A stretch of DNA of 64,000 nucleotides from Pseudomonas sp. R4-35-07 (lineage in GTDB: Bacteria > Pseudomonadota > Gammaproteobacteria > Pseudomonadales > Pseudomonadaceae), in NCBI RefSeq assembly GCF_003852235.1, contig NZ_CP027732.1, positions 3,038,001-3,102,000 of the forward strand, given 5' to 3'. How positions within the stretch are numbered: the first letter of the stretch is position 1; each line of letters opens with the position of its first letter. Under the pieces are notes generated by a model. It was not told the origin of the DNA. It ran no database searches and worked only from the letters and a program-made list of their open reading frames with translations. Below, piece by piece: positions 1-8,796 of the stretch. The position numbers and the translations under genes were made by a program.

Positions 1-1
1 G

Positions 2-706
2 GGATGGGATGCTTATTTTTACAGTATCTTTGCGCAAACCATGAACATGGAGGAATTCACGGCGGTTTCATTGAGGGTCTTGCGTGAACTGCGGTTTGAT
101 TTCTTTGCTTATGGCATGTGCAGTGTGACGCCGTTCATGCGGCCCAGAACCCATATGTACAGCAATTATCCCGAAGACTGGATACAGCGCTATCAGGCAG
201 CTAACTACGCAACGATCGACCCTACGGTGAAACACAGCAAAGTCTCGTCGGCCCCTATTTTGTGGAGCAATGAGCTGTTCCGGGGCTGCCCGCAGCTGTG
301 GTCTGAAGCCAACGATTCGAATCTACGCCACGGCCTGGCACAGCCCTCGTTCAACACCCAGGGGCGTGTCGGGGTGTTGAGCCTGGCACGCAAGGACAAC
401 GTCATCAGTCTTCAGGAGTTCGAAGCATTGAAGCCGGTGACCAAAGCGTTTGCCGCGGCGGCCCTGGCGAAGATTTCCGAGTTGGAAAGCGACGTTCGTG
501 CGTTTAACACCGATGTGGAGTTCAGCGAGCGGGAATGTGATGTGTTGCGCTGGACCGCAGACGGCAAGACCTCGGAAGAAATTGGCGTGATCATGGGTGT
601 GTGCACCGACACCGTGAATTACCATCACCGCAATATCCAACGCAAACTCGGTGCCAGCAACCGCGTGCAGGCCGTGTCTTACGCGGTCGCGCTGGGCTAT
701 ATCTGA
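2..706 (+). CDS. phzR: PhzR-type LuxR-family quorum-sensing regulator, 5' end cut by the window edge
   Basis: This is an acyl-homoserine-lactone-responsive transcription activator. The autoinducer-binding domain fills the first two thirds, with the W..Y..D-P pattern around [19 protein letters not shown]. The C-terminus is a LuxR helix-turn-helix ([20 protein letters not shown], then [18 protein letters not shown]). The first in-frame ATG is at 41, but the frame is open to base 2 and encodes [13 protein letters not shown], which matches the N-terminus I remember for PhzR of P. fluorescens. The true start therefore lies a few codons left of the window and the ATG at 41 is internal. The gene converges on the cognate synthase phzI. 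The family call is firm; the PhzR subtype rests on remembered similarity. Confidence 0.85.
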   Translation, partial: GWDAYFYSIFAQTMNMEEFTAVSLRVLRELRFDFFAYGMCSVTPFMRPRTHMYSNYPEDWIQRYQAANYATIDPTVKHSKVSSAPILWSNELFRGCPQLWSEANDSNLRHGLAQPSFNTQGRVGVLSLARKDNVISLQEFEALKPVTKAFAAAALAKISELESDVRAFNTDVEFSERECDVLRWTADGKTSEEIGVIMGVCTDTVNYHHRNIQRKLGASNRVQAVSYAVALGYI

Positions 707-720
707 GGTTCATCGACTGC

Positions 721-748
721 GCCGAGTCGTCCAGCAGGACGACTCGGC
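721..748. terminator. Bidirectional hairpin between phzR and phzI
   Basis: A perfect 12-bp inverted repeat (GCCGAGTCGTCC / GGACGACTCGGC) with a four-base AGCA loop sits in the 47-bp gap between the convergent phzR and phzI stop codons. It lacks a long T tract, but the position and stem strength fit a terminator shared by both genes. Confidence 0.75.
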
Positions 749-753
749 CGGTA

Positions 754-1344
754 TCATGCGGTCTCTTCCAGAAACGCCCCGGACGTGAAGGCTGAAGGCA
801 TGCGCGCACCACGGTGGTGTTCACGGTGAGCCGAGAGTTTGATCGCGAGGATTTTTTCGTCCTGGTGCAGGGTGACCGGCCCCAGGCGTTCGTAGTTGAC
901 CCCATTGATTTTGTAATAGCGCTCCATCGTGCTGTTGACGATGCCGACGATGGCATCGGCGCCTGCCAAGCGAGCGGTCTTGAGACTTTTCCAGAACAAG
1001 GGCATGGCCAATTGCGGTTCGCGGGTGGTGAAACGTGTCATTTCCCAGATGGCGGTATGCTTGGGCGGTGTGCCTGCGCAGGTATGGCTGAAGACGCCCT
1101 CCAGCAGGTTGGGGAATATTGTGGGTATCAGGCGGGCGCAGCCTACAATGCAATGATGCTCGTTGAACGCCAGGAGGTAGCGGGCGTGCTCCGTGTCGTA
1201 TTGGTCCCACTCACAACCGGCCTGATGCGGCTGGATGGGCAATCGCCATCCAAGTTTCTCGACGAATTGTTCGTGCCGAAAGCGACCTAACATGAGTTTG
1301 AGCTCGTCACTCATTTCGCTCAGCGTATGCTCTTCCATGTGCAT
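754..1344 (-). CDS. phzI: PhzI-type acyl-homoserine-lactone synthase (LuxI family)
   Basis: This enzyme makes an N-acyl-homoserine lactone from S-adenosylmethionine and an acyl carrier. The 196-residue protein has the conserved LuxI residues: R23, F27 and W33 (RHEQFVEKLGW), E45, D47 and D50 (EWDQYD), R71 (GCARLIPT), F85, and E101 and R104 (WEMTRF). The frame is open 22 codons further upstream, but the ATG at 1344 is preferred because AAGGAA lies about nine bases before it and it gives the N-terminus MHMEEHTL known from PhzI. It converges with phzR. A lux/phz box lies about 70-80 bp upstream, which fits autoinduction. The PhzI subtype suggests a hydroxylated short-chain signal, but the product cannot be read from sequence alone. 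Confidence 0.9.
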   Translation of the reverse strand: MHMEEHTLSEMSDELKLMLGRFRHEQFVEKLGWRLPIQPHQAGCEWDQYDTEHARYLLAFNEHHCIVGCARLIPTIFPNLLEGVFSHTCAGTPPKHTAIWEMTRFTTREPQLAMPLFWKSLKTARLAGADAIVGIVNSTMERYYKINGVNYERLGPVTLHQDEKILAIKLSAHREHHRGARMPSAFTSGAFLEETA

Positions 1345-1380
1345 GACAGGATGTTCCTTGGGGAGGGGGCAAGTGCGGGT

Positions 1381-1426
1381 TTTTATAGAGGACTTGTAGA
1401 GGCTTGGCACCTACAAGATCTTGTAG
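1381..1426 (-). promoter_or_regulatory. phzI promoter with lux/phz box
   Basis: A perfect 16-bp palindrome, CTACAAGATCTTGTAG, lies at 1411-1426 and closely resembles the PhzR operator (CACTACAAGATCTGGTAG) known from phenazine-producing pseudomonads. On the minus strand a TATAAA-like -10 element follows at about 1382-1388. A transcript starting near 1375 would put the box centre at about -43, the usual place for LuxR-type activation. A further CTACAAG half-site lies at 1392-1398. Confidence 0.75.
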
Positions 1427-1611
1427 TGGGCTCTATGCGCCATTTTTACTGAACTACCGAAACCCATAATGATCTAGCGTCCATTGCAGGCTCAGAAAAG
1501 ATCTTTGCGGGTGAAATGAGATTTATCTGAAGTGGAACGCCGTCTCAGGCAGAGTAGGCCCTAAGACGGTGAAAACAGATGCGTTCCAATCAGGTGTTTG
1601 AGGAATGAACG

Positions 1612-3795
1612 ATGTTGAATTTTGATGAGCGCCCCAGAGACGCGCGCGAGCCCAGCGAGTACGAGAAGCTGGTCGCGATGGGAACTCAAACGCTCGATGC
1701 CATTCCCGGGGCTATCTATCTCTGTGACCACAACGGGTGGCTCGTCCGATTCAACAGCGAAGCGGTCGAGCTGTGGGGCAGGACGCCGGCGCTGGGGGAG
1801 GGCGCAGACCGCTTCTGCGGTTCGTATCGCCTTTATTCCACAGATGGCACGCCGTTGGCCGTTGACGAATGCCCGATGGCCTCGACCCTCAAGGCGGGCC
1901 AGTGCGCGCGTAACCAGGAAGTCTTGATCGAGCGCCCTGACGGATCGCGATTCGTGGCACTCATGAGTATCCGCACGCTGAGAGACCGGGAGGGACACAT
2001 CCAGGGCGCAATCAACTGCTTTCAGGATGTCTCGACGCACCACGCCATCGCCGAGGAGCTGCGACGCAAAAGCTGCGACCTTGAGGACTTTTTCGAAAAC
2101 AGCGCCGTGGGCCTTCATATCGTCAGCGGCGAAGGCATTATTCTGCGGGCCAACAAAGCCGAGTTGTCGCTGCTGGGCTATTCAGCGGACGAGTACATCG
2201 GCCGTCACATCACCGAATTCCATGTGGATGAGCCGGTTATCGGTGACATCCTCACCAAGCTTGGCAGCGGCGATTGCCTGAACAGCTATCCGGCGCGCCT
2301 TAAAGCCAAGAACGGCACCATCAAGCATGTCGCGATTACCTCCAATGGGCGCTTTGAAAACGGCAAATTCTTCAATACCCGTTGTTTCACTATCGACGTG
2401 ACCCGCGTGCACGACGCCGAAACCGAGCGCCAGGAGAGCGATGACCGCTTGGCGGCGACTTACGAGGCGGCGACCATCGGCATTGCGGAAGCAGGGGAGG
2501 ACGGTCGCCTGCTGCGGGTGAACGATGCCCTGTGCACCATGCTCGGTCGGTCTCGCGAGCAACTGCTGGCGATGACCTTCTTGGACTACACCCATCCAGA
2601 CAGTGTCGAGCAGGACGCGGCGTTATACGCACGGCAGGTGGCGGGCGAACTGGACAATTACGTGTTGCGCAAACGTGCCGTAAAGCTCGATGGCCAGCCG
2701 ATCTATCTGGATATTCACAGCTCATCGGTAAGGGCTGCCGATGGCAGGTTCCGCTACGGCGTGCGGGTCATCCAGGACGTGACGCTGGCCCGAGAGATGG
2801 AACACCGCGTGCGCGAAAGCGAGCGACACATGCGCAACCTGCTGGAGGCGCTGCCGGCGGCCGTCTACACCACCGACGCCGAAGGGCGCATCAACTTCTA
2901 TAACGGCGCGGCCGTCGAGTTGTCGGGGCGCACACCGCAACTGGGCGACCTGTGGTGCGTCACCTGGAAACTGTTCAACACCGATGGCACGTATCTGCCT
3001 CACGACCAATGCCCCATGGCCGTGGCGCTCAGGGAAAATCGGCCGGTGCGGGGCGTGGAGGCCATTGCGGAACGCCCGGACGGCACTCGCGTGTCCTTTG
3101 CGCCGTATCCGACCCCTCTGCACGATGCCGACGGAAACCTGATCGGTGCGATCAACATGCTCGTGGACATTACTGAGCGAAAGCAGGCAGAAGACCGACA
3201 GAAAAACCTGATCGATGAACTCAATCACAGGGTCAAGAACACCCTGGCCACGGTCCAGTCCCTGGCGGCGCAAACCGCGCGCAGCGCGCAGGATGCCAAC
3301 GAAGGCTATGTCCGCTTCGAAGCCCGGCTGCTCGCGCTGTCGCGTGCCCACGACCTGCTGACGAAGCGGCATTGGGGCCACACTCCACTGAGCGTGCTCG
3401 CCCATGAAGTGCTAATGCCGGTATTCGGCGATGAACCTGGGCGCATCATGATCGCCGGTGATGCCATTGATGTGGACACCCGCGTCACCCTGAGCCTCAC
3501 CATGACCCTCAATGAGCTGGCAATCAACGCCCTGAAATACGGTTCGATGTCGAACGAGACCGGGACACTTTACGTGAACTGGAGCGTTCAACCCCAACCG
3601 GACGGCGCGCTACTCACCCTGGACTGGCGCGAGGAGGGCGGCCCTGCGGTGATCACGCCAGAGCGCAAAGGGTTGGGTTCACGTTTGATGCAGCGCTGCA
3701 TCGAGCGTGATCTAGGCGGTTCTTTCGAACTCGACTTTGCCCGGGAGGGCGTTCATTGCCGCTTTTCGTTCATGGTCGTTGAGAACACACCATGA
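1612..3795 (+). CDS. Multi-PAS sensor histidine kinase, HWE/HisKA_2 type
   Basis: A 727-residue cytoplasmic sensor kinase with no clear membrane segment. Four PAS-like modules run from about residue 20 to 530. The first and fourth are recognisably duplicates: both carry GRTP...G and (Y/F)(S/N)TDGT...CPMA patterns. The kinase core follows, with the phospho-acceptor near residue 539 in DELNHRVKNTLATVQ, typical of HWE-type kinases. An ATPase domain has LNELAINALKYG as its N box and a GLGSRL glycine motif. The start at 1612 is preceded by GAGGA. The stop overlaps the start of the next gene, a receiver protein, which is its probable phosphorylation partner. The sensed signal is unknown. Confidence 0.9.
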   Translation: MLNFDERPRDAREPSEYEKLVAMGTQTLDAIPGAIYLCDHNGWLVRFNSEAVELWGRTPALGEGADRFCGSYRLYSTDGTPLAVDECPMASTLKAGQCARNQEVLIERPDGSRFVALMSIRTLRDREGHIQGAINCFQDVSTHHAIAEELRRKSCDLEDFFENSAVGLHIVSGEGIILRANKAELSLLGYSADEYIGRHITEFHVDEPVIGDILTKLGSGDCLNSYPARLKAKNGTIKHVAITSNGRFENGKFFNTRCFTIDVTRVHDAETERQESDDRLAATYEAATIGIAEAGEDGRLLRVNDALCTMLGRSREQLLAMTFLDYTHPDSVEQDAALYARQVAGELDNYVLRKRAVKLDGQPIYLDIHSSSVRAADGRFRYGVRVIQDVTLAREMEHRVRESERHMRNLLEALPAAVYTTDAEGRINFYNGAAVELSGRTPQLGDLWCVTWKLFNTDGTYLPHDQCPMAVALRENRPVRGVEAIAERPDGTRVSFAPYPTPLHDADGNLIGAINMLVDITERKQAEDRQKNLIDELNHRVKNTLATVQSLAAQTARSAQDANEGYVRFEARLLALSRAHDLLTKRHWGHTPLSVLAHEVLMPVFGDEPGRIMIAGDAIDVDTRVTLSLTMTLNELAINALKYGSMSNETGTLYVNWSVQPQPDGALLTLDWREEGGPAVITPERKGLGSRLMQRCIERDLGGSFELDFAREGVHCRFSFMVVENTP

Positions 3796-4157
3796 CCGTG
3801 TTCCCAGGGCTCAGGGTGCTGCTGGTTGAAGACGAAGGCGCCATCGCGATGTTGATCGAGGGAATGCTCGAAGACATGGGATGCACGGTAGTCGCCTCCG
3901 TGGCCCGACTCGCGAAGGCACTCGAAAAGGCCAGTGTGCTCGACGTCGACCTGGCGATTCTGGACGTGAACCTGGCGGGAGAACGCGTGTTTCCGGTTGC
4001 CAGTGTTTTGCGTGCACGCCACATTCCGTTTTTATTCAGCACGGGGTATGGAGCCAGCGGTTTGCCGGAAGAGTTTGCTGACTGCCCGGTTTTGCATAAG
4101 CCGTTCGCGGAAAAGGATCTTCGGTTGAAGATGGCGCTGACGTTGAATGAGGCGTGA
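3792..4157 (+). CDS. Single-domain response regulator
   Basis: A 121-residue stand-alone receiver. The acidic pocket is in LLVEDEGAIA, the phospho-accepting aspartate in LAILDVNLAG, the conserved Ser/Thr in FLFSTGYG, and the lysine in LHKPF. There is no output domain. It overlaps the upstream PAS kinase by ATGA, so the two are translationally coupled and very likely a two-component pair. Receivers of this kind beside HWE kinases often work in phosphorelays; the downstream target is not visible. Confidence 0.9.
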   Translation: MTVFPGLRVLLVEDEGAIAMLIEGMLEDMGCTVVASVARLAKALEKASVLDVDLAILDVNLAGERVFPVASVLRARHIPFLFSTGYGASGLPEEFADCPVLHKPFAEKDLRLKMALTLNEA

Positions 4158-4275
4158 TCAGAGCGCGGTTTATTGACGTCAAATCATAATTGTGTAGGAC
4201 GCCATTCAGTTGCCCGATTGTCCGCCGATACCTATTCAAGTCGTATCCGTTGACGGTAAAACCGAGGGTCAGTCC

Positions 4276-5631
4276 ATGTTCAATAAAACTATAAAAGATG
4301 AACTGGAGGCCAGGAAGGCTGAAGTAATGGGTTACAAGGGATTGTTCGAAGCACTGGGCCGCTCCATGGCGGTGGTCGAGTTCGATCTGGACGGAAAAGT
4401 GCTGCGAGCCAACGATAATTTTCTCGCCACCATGGGCTATAGCGCCGACCAATTGCTTGGTAAGTCGCATCGAGACTTCTGCCCCCCTGCGTTAACTCGC
4501 AGCGCGGATTACAGCCAGTTTTGGGCGCAACTGCGTGCCGGTACATTCGTGTCGGGGACTTTCCAGCGAATTAACGCGATGGGGCAGAATGTCTGGCTTG
4601 AAGCCAGTTACAACCCGGTGCTCGACGAGCGCGGCCAAGTGAACAGGATCGTCAAGTATGCATTGGACGTGACTGAAAAAGTCGCTCAAGAAGCGCTGGC
4701 GCAGGGCAAGCTGGCCGCGCTGGATCGCGCCATGGCTGTGATTGAGTTTGACCTCACGGGCAATATCCTCTCGGCCAACGACAACTTTCTACACACCATG
4801 GGCTACGGCCTAAACGAGCTCAAGGGTAAGCACCACCGGCTGTTTTGCGAGCCAAGCTTGGTCAATAGCAGCGAATACAGCGACTTCTGGCGTCGATTGA
4901 ACGCCGGAGAGTTTTTCAGTGGTCAGTTCAAACGTATCGGCAAAAACGGACGGGTAGTCTGGCTGGAAGCGACCTATAACCCGGTGTATGACGCTGACGG
5001 CAAATTGTCGAAGATCGTCAAGTTCGCCAGTGATATCACCGCGCGCATCGAGCGCTTTGAAGAGGACTCGCGCGGCGCTTCCCGGGCGTACCATATTTCC
5101 GCCGAGACCGAGAAAGTCGCCGAACAGGGCGCCCAAGTCATCCAGGAAACAGCCAGAGAGATGCGCCAGATAGCCGAAAACATTGGTGCGTCGGCGCGGC
5201 TGGTCGGTCAGTTGGGTGACCGTTCCGAACAGATCACGGCCATCGTCAATACCATTCGCGGTATCGCTGATCAGACCAACCTGCTGGCCCTCAACGCCGC
5301 CATTGAAGCCGCTCGAGCGGGCGATCAGGGCCGAGGCTTTGCGGTAGTGGCCGACGAAGTCCGGCAACTGGCAGGGCGCACCAGTCGCTCGACTGCGGAA
5401 ATTGCCGAAATGATCGGCAAGATCCTTTCCGAAACCCGTGATGCCGTCGCCAGCATGAACGCTACTCAAGAGGGTGCGCAACGCGGCGTAGGCCTGGCCG
5501 ATCAGGCTGGCTCGGTGATATTGCAGATTCGCAGCGGCACCAGCGACGCCGTCGCGGCGGTGAGCATGTTCGCCTCCAAACTCGACGAGTCAGAAGTGAT
5601 TCCCAAAACTGCTGTTAGTTGGGTTGGGTAA
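4276..5631 (+). CDS. Soluble PAS-PAS methyl-accepting chemotaxis protein (BdlA/Aer-like)
   Basis: This signal transducer is built for the chemotaxis machinery: two tandem PAS domains (each with the pattern EFDL.G.(V/I)L.AND.FL.TMGY and the close VWLEA(S/T)YNPV) followed by a methyl-accepting signalling domain. The hairpin tip reads [20 protein letters not shown]. No transmembrane segment is present, so it is cytoplasmic, like BdlA, which links such sensors to biofilm dispersal. The frame opens at a TTG (4210), but the ATG at 4276 gives a normal N-terminus. The last dozen residues (after FASKLDE) look unlike a chemoreceptor tail, so the 3' end may have been altered near the boundary of the accessory block. 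Confidence 0.85.
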   Translation: MFNKTIKDELEARKAEVMGYKGLFEALGRSMAVVEFDLDGKVLRANDNFLATMGYSADQLLGKSHRDFCPPALTRSADYSQFWAQLRAGTFVSGTFQRINAMGQNVWLEASYNPVLDERGQVNRIVKYALDVTEKVAQEALAQGKLAALDRAMAVIEFDLTGNILSANDNFLHTMGYGLNELKGKHHRLFCEPSLVNSSEYSDFWRRLNAGEFFSGQFKRIGKNGRVVWLEATYNPVYDADGKLSKIVKFASDITARIERFEEDSRGASRAYHISAETEKVAEQGAQVIQETAREMRQIAENIGASARLVGQLGDRSEQITAIVNTIRGIADQTNLLALNAAIEAARAGDQGRGFAVVADEVRQLAGRTSRSTAEIAEMIGKILSETRDAVASMNATQEGAQRGVGLADQAGSVILQIRSGTSDAVAAVSMFASKLDESEVIPKTAVSWVG

Positions 5632-6073
5632 GAGGTTAGAGCAGGTGCGTACTTAAATTGTAAGGGTACGGGGTCATGCCCATTCATGCGTGCAGACTGG
5701 ATCACGCGCGTAATGGCTGCCGCCGGAAATTATCAGCTCGGTACAAACCGGCGCCATTGATGCTGCACTGACCATTCAAAACAGCCAGGCACGTTGCATG
5801 GCGTAGAGTCAGCGGTGGAGGTTTGATTGGGACATGCCTGCCTTAATACTCAATTTAACAAGTGAACTATGTCAGATGTTTTATCGAGAGCATAACGTTC
5901 AAAAACAAAAACCTGAACTAAAAAAAGCGACTCGTAGGTTCGCCACAATAGGTTCACATCCGACCTTTCATTCGGCACTTCGGGAGGAATAATGGATACT
6001 GGCATTGTGCCCCCGTTTTCTATTAACATCAAACGACTAGCGGGCATTTCGTTCGCTCAATAGGGCATACGGT
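5632..6073. other. Gene-free stretch at the left edge of the accessory block
   Basis: About 440 bases between the chemoreceptor and the nuclease-like gene hold no convincing ORF. The left part is GC-rich like the flanking chromosome. From about 5850 rightward it becomes AT-rich. The change coincides with the TTTAACA core site annotated separately at 5854-5880. Confidence 0.6.
5854..5880 (+). repeat. Site C: recombination-like core plus right arm, left boundary of the accessory block
   Basis: TTTAACAAGTG (5854-5864), four variable bases, then ATGTCAGATGTT (5869-5880) match site A (10737-10763) at 24 of 27 positions with identical spacing. Left of the core there is no counterpart to the long left arm seen at sites A and B. 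By analogy with tyrosine-recombinase attachment sites, this is a junction of chromosome (left) with element (right). Confidence 0.6.
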
Positions 6074-7252
6074 ATGGACACCTTCTCGCAACTGAATGCA
6101 CTGCGCACCAGTTCTGGTTTTGCCTCTCTTAGCCGTTACACGAGGGCATTTGATCTTTTCAGAGTGATGGGCGTGAGCTCCAAAGAGCTCGTTCATTCGA
6201 ACATTCTCGCCGCCCTCATGGATGAGCATGATGCTCATGGTATGGGCGCGTTGTTCAGAGATGCTTATGTGGTGTCACTTGGACAATTGCCTTGTATCGG
6301 AACGCCTTTGTCACAACAAGTACGAGAAAGCACGGCCGGGGCAAAGGCAAAGATTGCCAGGGAACTAGCTCACATTGATATTTTGCTCGACTTCCCCTGC
6401 CTGCGCCTCGTCATTGCGGTTGAAAACAAGATATGGGCGGCGGACCAGCACAACCAGGTCGCCAGCTATCAGGAGGCGTTGTGCGAACTTTACCCACACT
6501 ATGAGTCACGCGCGTTGGTTTACCTCACCCCGACGGGGAGGGAATCTCCCACTGTCGACGTCCACTCCAGCGTGCCTGTGTATTACCAATCCTATGGTGA
6601 GTTGGCGGCCCTTTTACATCAGTATCAACCCATGGCTACCCAAGCTGCCGGCTATTTTATTGACCAGTTCATAACTCATATAGAGAAGACGATGTCAGGT
6701 AACACTGAGTTGAGCTGCCTTTGTTGGGAGGTATTCCAAAAGAACGAAGAGGCTTATGCCCACCTCGTCAAGCACTACGAATACTGCAAGACGCGCAAGA
6801 TGACTGAATTGTTTAACCGTCTGCGTGAGCGTTTGGCTAGTGATCGCCTGTTTGAGCATTTTGAGGGCGAGATGGAAACTATGTTCTCATCTAATCCAGA
6901 CAAACAAAAATACGATTTGGATATTCGCCTGCGAAGTTGGCCTGAGGGCGTAGGGGTCAAGATATACAAACACAGTTGGTTTGGGGTATTTCCATTCTTT
7001 CGCGCAAAGGATCTTGAAGCGCTGATCCCTCGGCTGCCCTCGTTCACGAAACCTGCACATGCCGTTCCGGACTGGAAAGATTTGTACTTCGCCTCGACTC
7101 GCTTTTTGATCAAGGAGGATCGTTGCGTGCTGGAACAGGGTGACAAGCTGACGGAGGCCTATCTTGATGACGCGCTGACGCGTGTGCATGACTGCATAAT
7201 TGAAATCAGTGTAACGCTGGAAAAGTCGTGTTCCAGTAGTAGCGAGAAATAG
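6074..7252 (+). CDS. PD-(D/E)XK nuclease-superfamily protein
   Basis: A 392-residue protein whose first third has the fold signature of the PD-(D/E)XK superfamily: an N-terminal helix with KELVHSNILAALMDEHDAHG, then HIDILLDF (Asp about 102), LVIAVENKIWAADQ (Glu 117 and Lys 119), and Q-V-A-S-Y (Gln about 128), the Q-x3-Y element common in such nucleases. The remaining 240 residues are of unknown fold, with no membrane segment. Start: ATG with AGGG eight bases upstream. It is the first gene inside the accessory block, followed 124 bp later by an HNH nuclease gene on the same strand. A DNA-cleaving defence role is plausible but unproven; no methyltransferase partner is adjacent. Confidence 0.7.
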   Translation: MDTFSQLNALRTSSGFASLSRYTRAFDLFRVMGVSSKELVHSNILAALMDEHDAHGMGALFRDAYVVSLGQLPCIGTPLSQQVRESTAGAKAKIARELAHIDILLDFPCLRLVIAVENKIWAADQHNQVASYQEALCELYPHYESRALVYLTPTGRESPTVDVHSSVPVYYQSYGELAALLHQYQPMATQAAGYFIDQFITHIEKTMSGNTELSCLCWEVFQKNEEAYAHLVKHYEYCKTRKMTELFNRLRERLASDRLFEHFEGEMETMFSSNPDKQKYDLDIRLRSWPEGVGVKIYKHSWFGVFPFFRAKDLEALIPRLPSFTKPAHAVPDWKDLYFASTRFLIKEDRCVLEQGDKLTEAYLDDALTRVHDCIIEISVTLEKSCSSSSEK

Positions 7253-7376
7253 TCACCAAAGGCTCCGTGGCGGATTGCCGGCATCAGGTGTTCGACGCAG
7301 ATGTCCGCCAGAGGGGCGAGCCGACGTGAGGTGACGCAGGTCAATAATTTCTAATTTACCAAGGACGAAAAAACCA

Positions 7377-8495
7377 ATGGCGCTATTTATTCAGAAACCG
7401 ATTTTTTGGAATACGGGCGACTACCTAGCCCCTTCGGGAGTCATCGGATCAAGTGGGTTCCCTGAAGCAAACGGATATGGTCATGAAGAGTGGAACAACT
7501 CTCCCAAAATGGTCCTGTCGCGTGGAAATAATCGTTTTCGGGTGTTTCACACTGAAGGATTGGGCGTAGCGCCAATAGACGAAAATGCGGGGCAGACATT
7601 TGTATTCTTGACGGCATCGCACGATGGTATTCAGCAGCTAGTTGGCATAGCAGGTAACGCATTTGGTCTGTTGGATGAGCACCATCGGGCGCAACGTGAA
7701 GACATTGTTCGCGAGTTATCGCTGAGCGGTCTTTGGGAAGATGCTTGGCGGATTGAGAATGTCCGAAAGCAGTTTGAAGGGAACCAAAGGAAATTTCTAA
7801 AAGCGTGGAAAAAGGACCTGCATTGGATTCCAAACTGGATTTGTCCCGAAGATTTTTTCTGGTGGTTTGATAAACCGATCACTTTAGACCCACGGACGAT
7901 TACGGGGAAGAAAAGGATGCTTGGAATGTACAGTAGATACACCTATTTGGACCTGCCCACAGTGGGTCGAATTATGGATGCCATTCCAGGGGGGCAGCGA
8001 AATGAAAAATGGAATCGCCTGATCGACGCTATTCAATGTGCCCCTGCCGAACCATTGCCACCCGGGGAGATTGACGAGGGAAATGAACCCATCACGGAGG
8101 TGCTGACTAGAGTTAACGCACGTCGGGGCCAGGGTAAATTTCGCGAGGATCTGATGCAGGTTTGGGGGGGAGCCTGTTCAGTAACGGCGTTGGCGTGCAA
8201 AGAGATTCTTCGCGCGTCTCATGTGAAGCCTTGGGTGGACTCTAATGCTAAACAACGCCTCGACCGTCATAACGGCCTTCTCTTGTCGGCGAATTTGGAT
8301 GCCTTGTTCGATAAAGGGCTTATCACGTTCGATAGCTTGGGCCAAATGCAGATTTCGAAACGCCTTGATGACAAACATAGGCAGACTTTAGGTCTACCTA
8401 AACCGCTTCGTTTTGTCCCAAAGGAACTTGTTCCTTACCTTGAATACCATGAGAAAGAGGTCTTCCAAGACAGCAGAAGCGGCATCACACTCTGA
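7377..8495 (+). CDS. HNH endonuclease (HNH_2-like, restriction-enzyme-type)
   Basis: The C-terminal third of this 372-residue protein is an HNH_2-type nuclease: CSVTALACKEILRASHVKPW (catalytic His about 282), then RHNGLLLSANLDALFDKGLI with Asn about 299 and the LDALFD ending typical of this subfamily, in which Asp replaces the last His. The N-terminal 240 residues are unassigned and rich in aromatic residues; they may recognise the target. It lies downstream of the PD-(D/E)XK gene in the same direction and may share its transcript. Base composition is more AT-rich than the flanking chromosome, which fits transfer. It could be a restriction enzyme or part of a multi-gene defence unit; the substrate is unknown. 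Confidence 0.75.
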   Translation: MALFIQKPIFWNTGDYLAPSGVIGSSGFPEANGYGHEEWNNSPKMVLSRGNNRFRVFHTEGLGVAPIDENAGQTFVFLTASHDGIQQLVGIAGNAFGLLDEHHRAQREDIVRELSLSGLWEDAWRIENVRKQFEGNQRKFLKAWKKDLHWIPNWICPEDFFWWFDKPITLDPRTITGKKRMLGMYSRYTYLDLPTVGRIMDAIPGGQRNEKWNRLIDAIQCAPAEPLPPGEIDEGNEPITEVLTRVNARRGQGKFREDLMQVWGGACSVTALACKEILRASHVKPWVDSNAKQRLDRHNGLLLSANLDALFDKGLITFDSLGQMQISKRLDDKHRQTLGLPKPLRFVPKELVPYLEYHEKEVFQDSRSGITL

Positions 8496-8640
8496 TCGGA
8501 GCGGATTGTCGTTAGTGCCGAGTGGATTCTTGGCTTCAGTCATTTTGCGCCGTCCGGGCAGCCTAACGATGAATGTTTATGCTGTCTTTCCGCTTTCCAA
8601 GTGCCAATCCTTCCGTATCCCCCTTGCTGAGTAACGCCAA

Positions 8641-8665
8641 CGCCAGTCCCGTAGCAGGACTGGCG
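8641..8665. terminator. Hairpin between HNH gene and the converging membrane-protein operon
   Basis: CGCCAGTCC and GGACTGGCG form a perfect 9-bp stem with a seven-base loop. The hairpin lies between the stop of the rightward HNH gene and the stop of the leftward proline-rich gene, where a shared terminator is expected. A clear T tract is lacking on either strand. Confidence 0.55.
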
Positions 8666-8673
8666 ATTGTATA

Positions 8674-8796
8674 TCAGCGCTTGTCAGGTGGCGTCTGCCG
8701 GTTTACGACCGGCTCTTCGGATCTTCGCTGATATTCCGTGGTAGGCGGCGGAGGAGGCGTCTTGTTTTCGTTGTTGTGTACTTTTTTATCAGTCAT
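8674..8796 (-). CDS. Small proline-rich protein, 40 residues
   Basis: A 40-residue hydrophilic ORF beginning MTDKKVHNNENKTPPPPP and ending in basic and proline-rich sequence. Its ATG overlaps the stop codon of the upstream three-TM gene (ATGA, 8793-8796), which argues for real, coupled translation. There is no signal peptide or membrane segment. It resembles no family I recognise. Position suggests a partner, regulator or immunity factor of the membrane protein. It could also be a chance ORF; coupling is the only support. Confidence 0.45.
   Translation of the reverse strand: MTDKKVHNNENKTPPPPPTTEYQRRSEEPVVNRQTPPDKR

Noticed and set aside
41..43. ATG at 41 as start of the LuxR-family gene
   Set aside because: The frame stays open to base 2 and the upstream residues match the PhzR N-terminus, so this is an internal Met.
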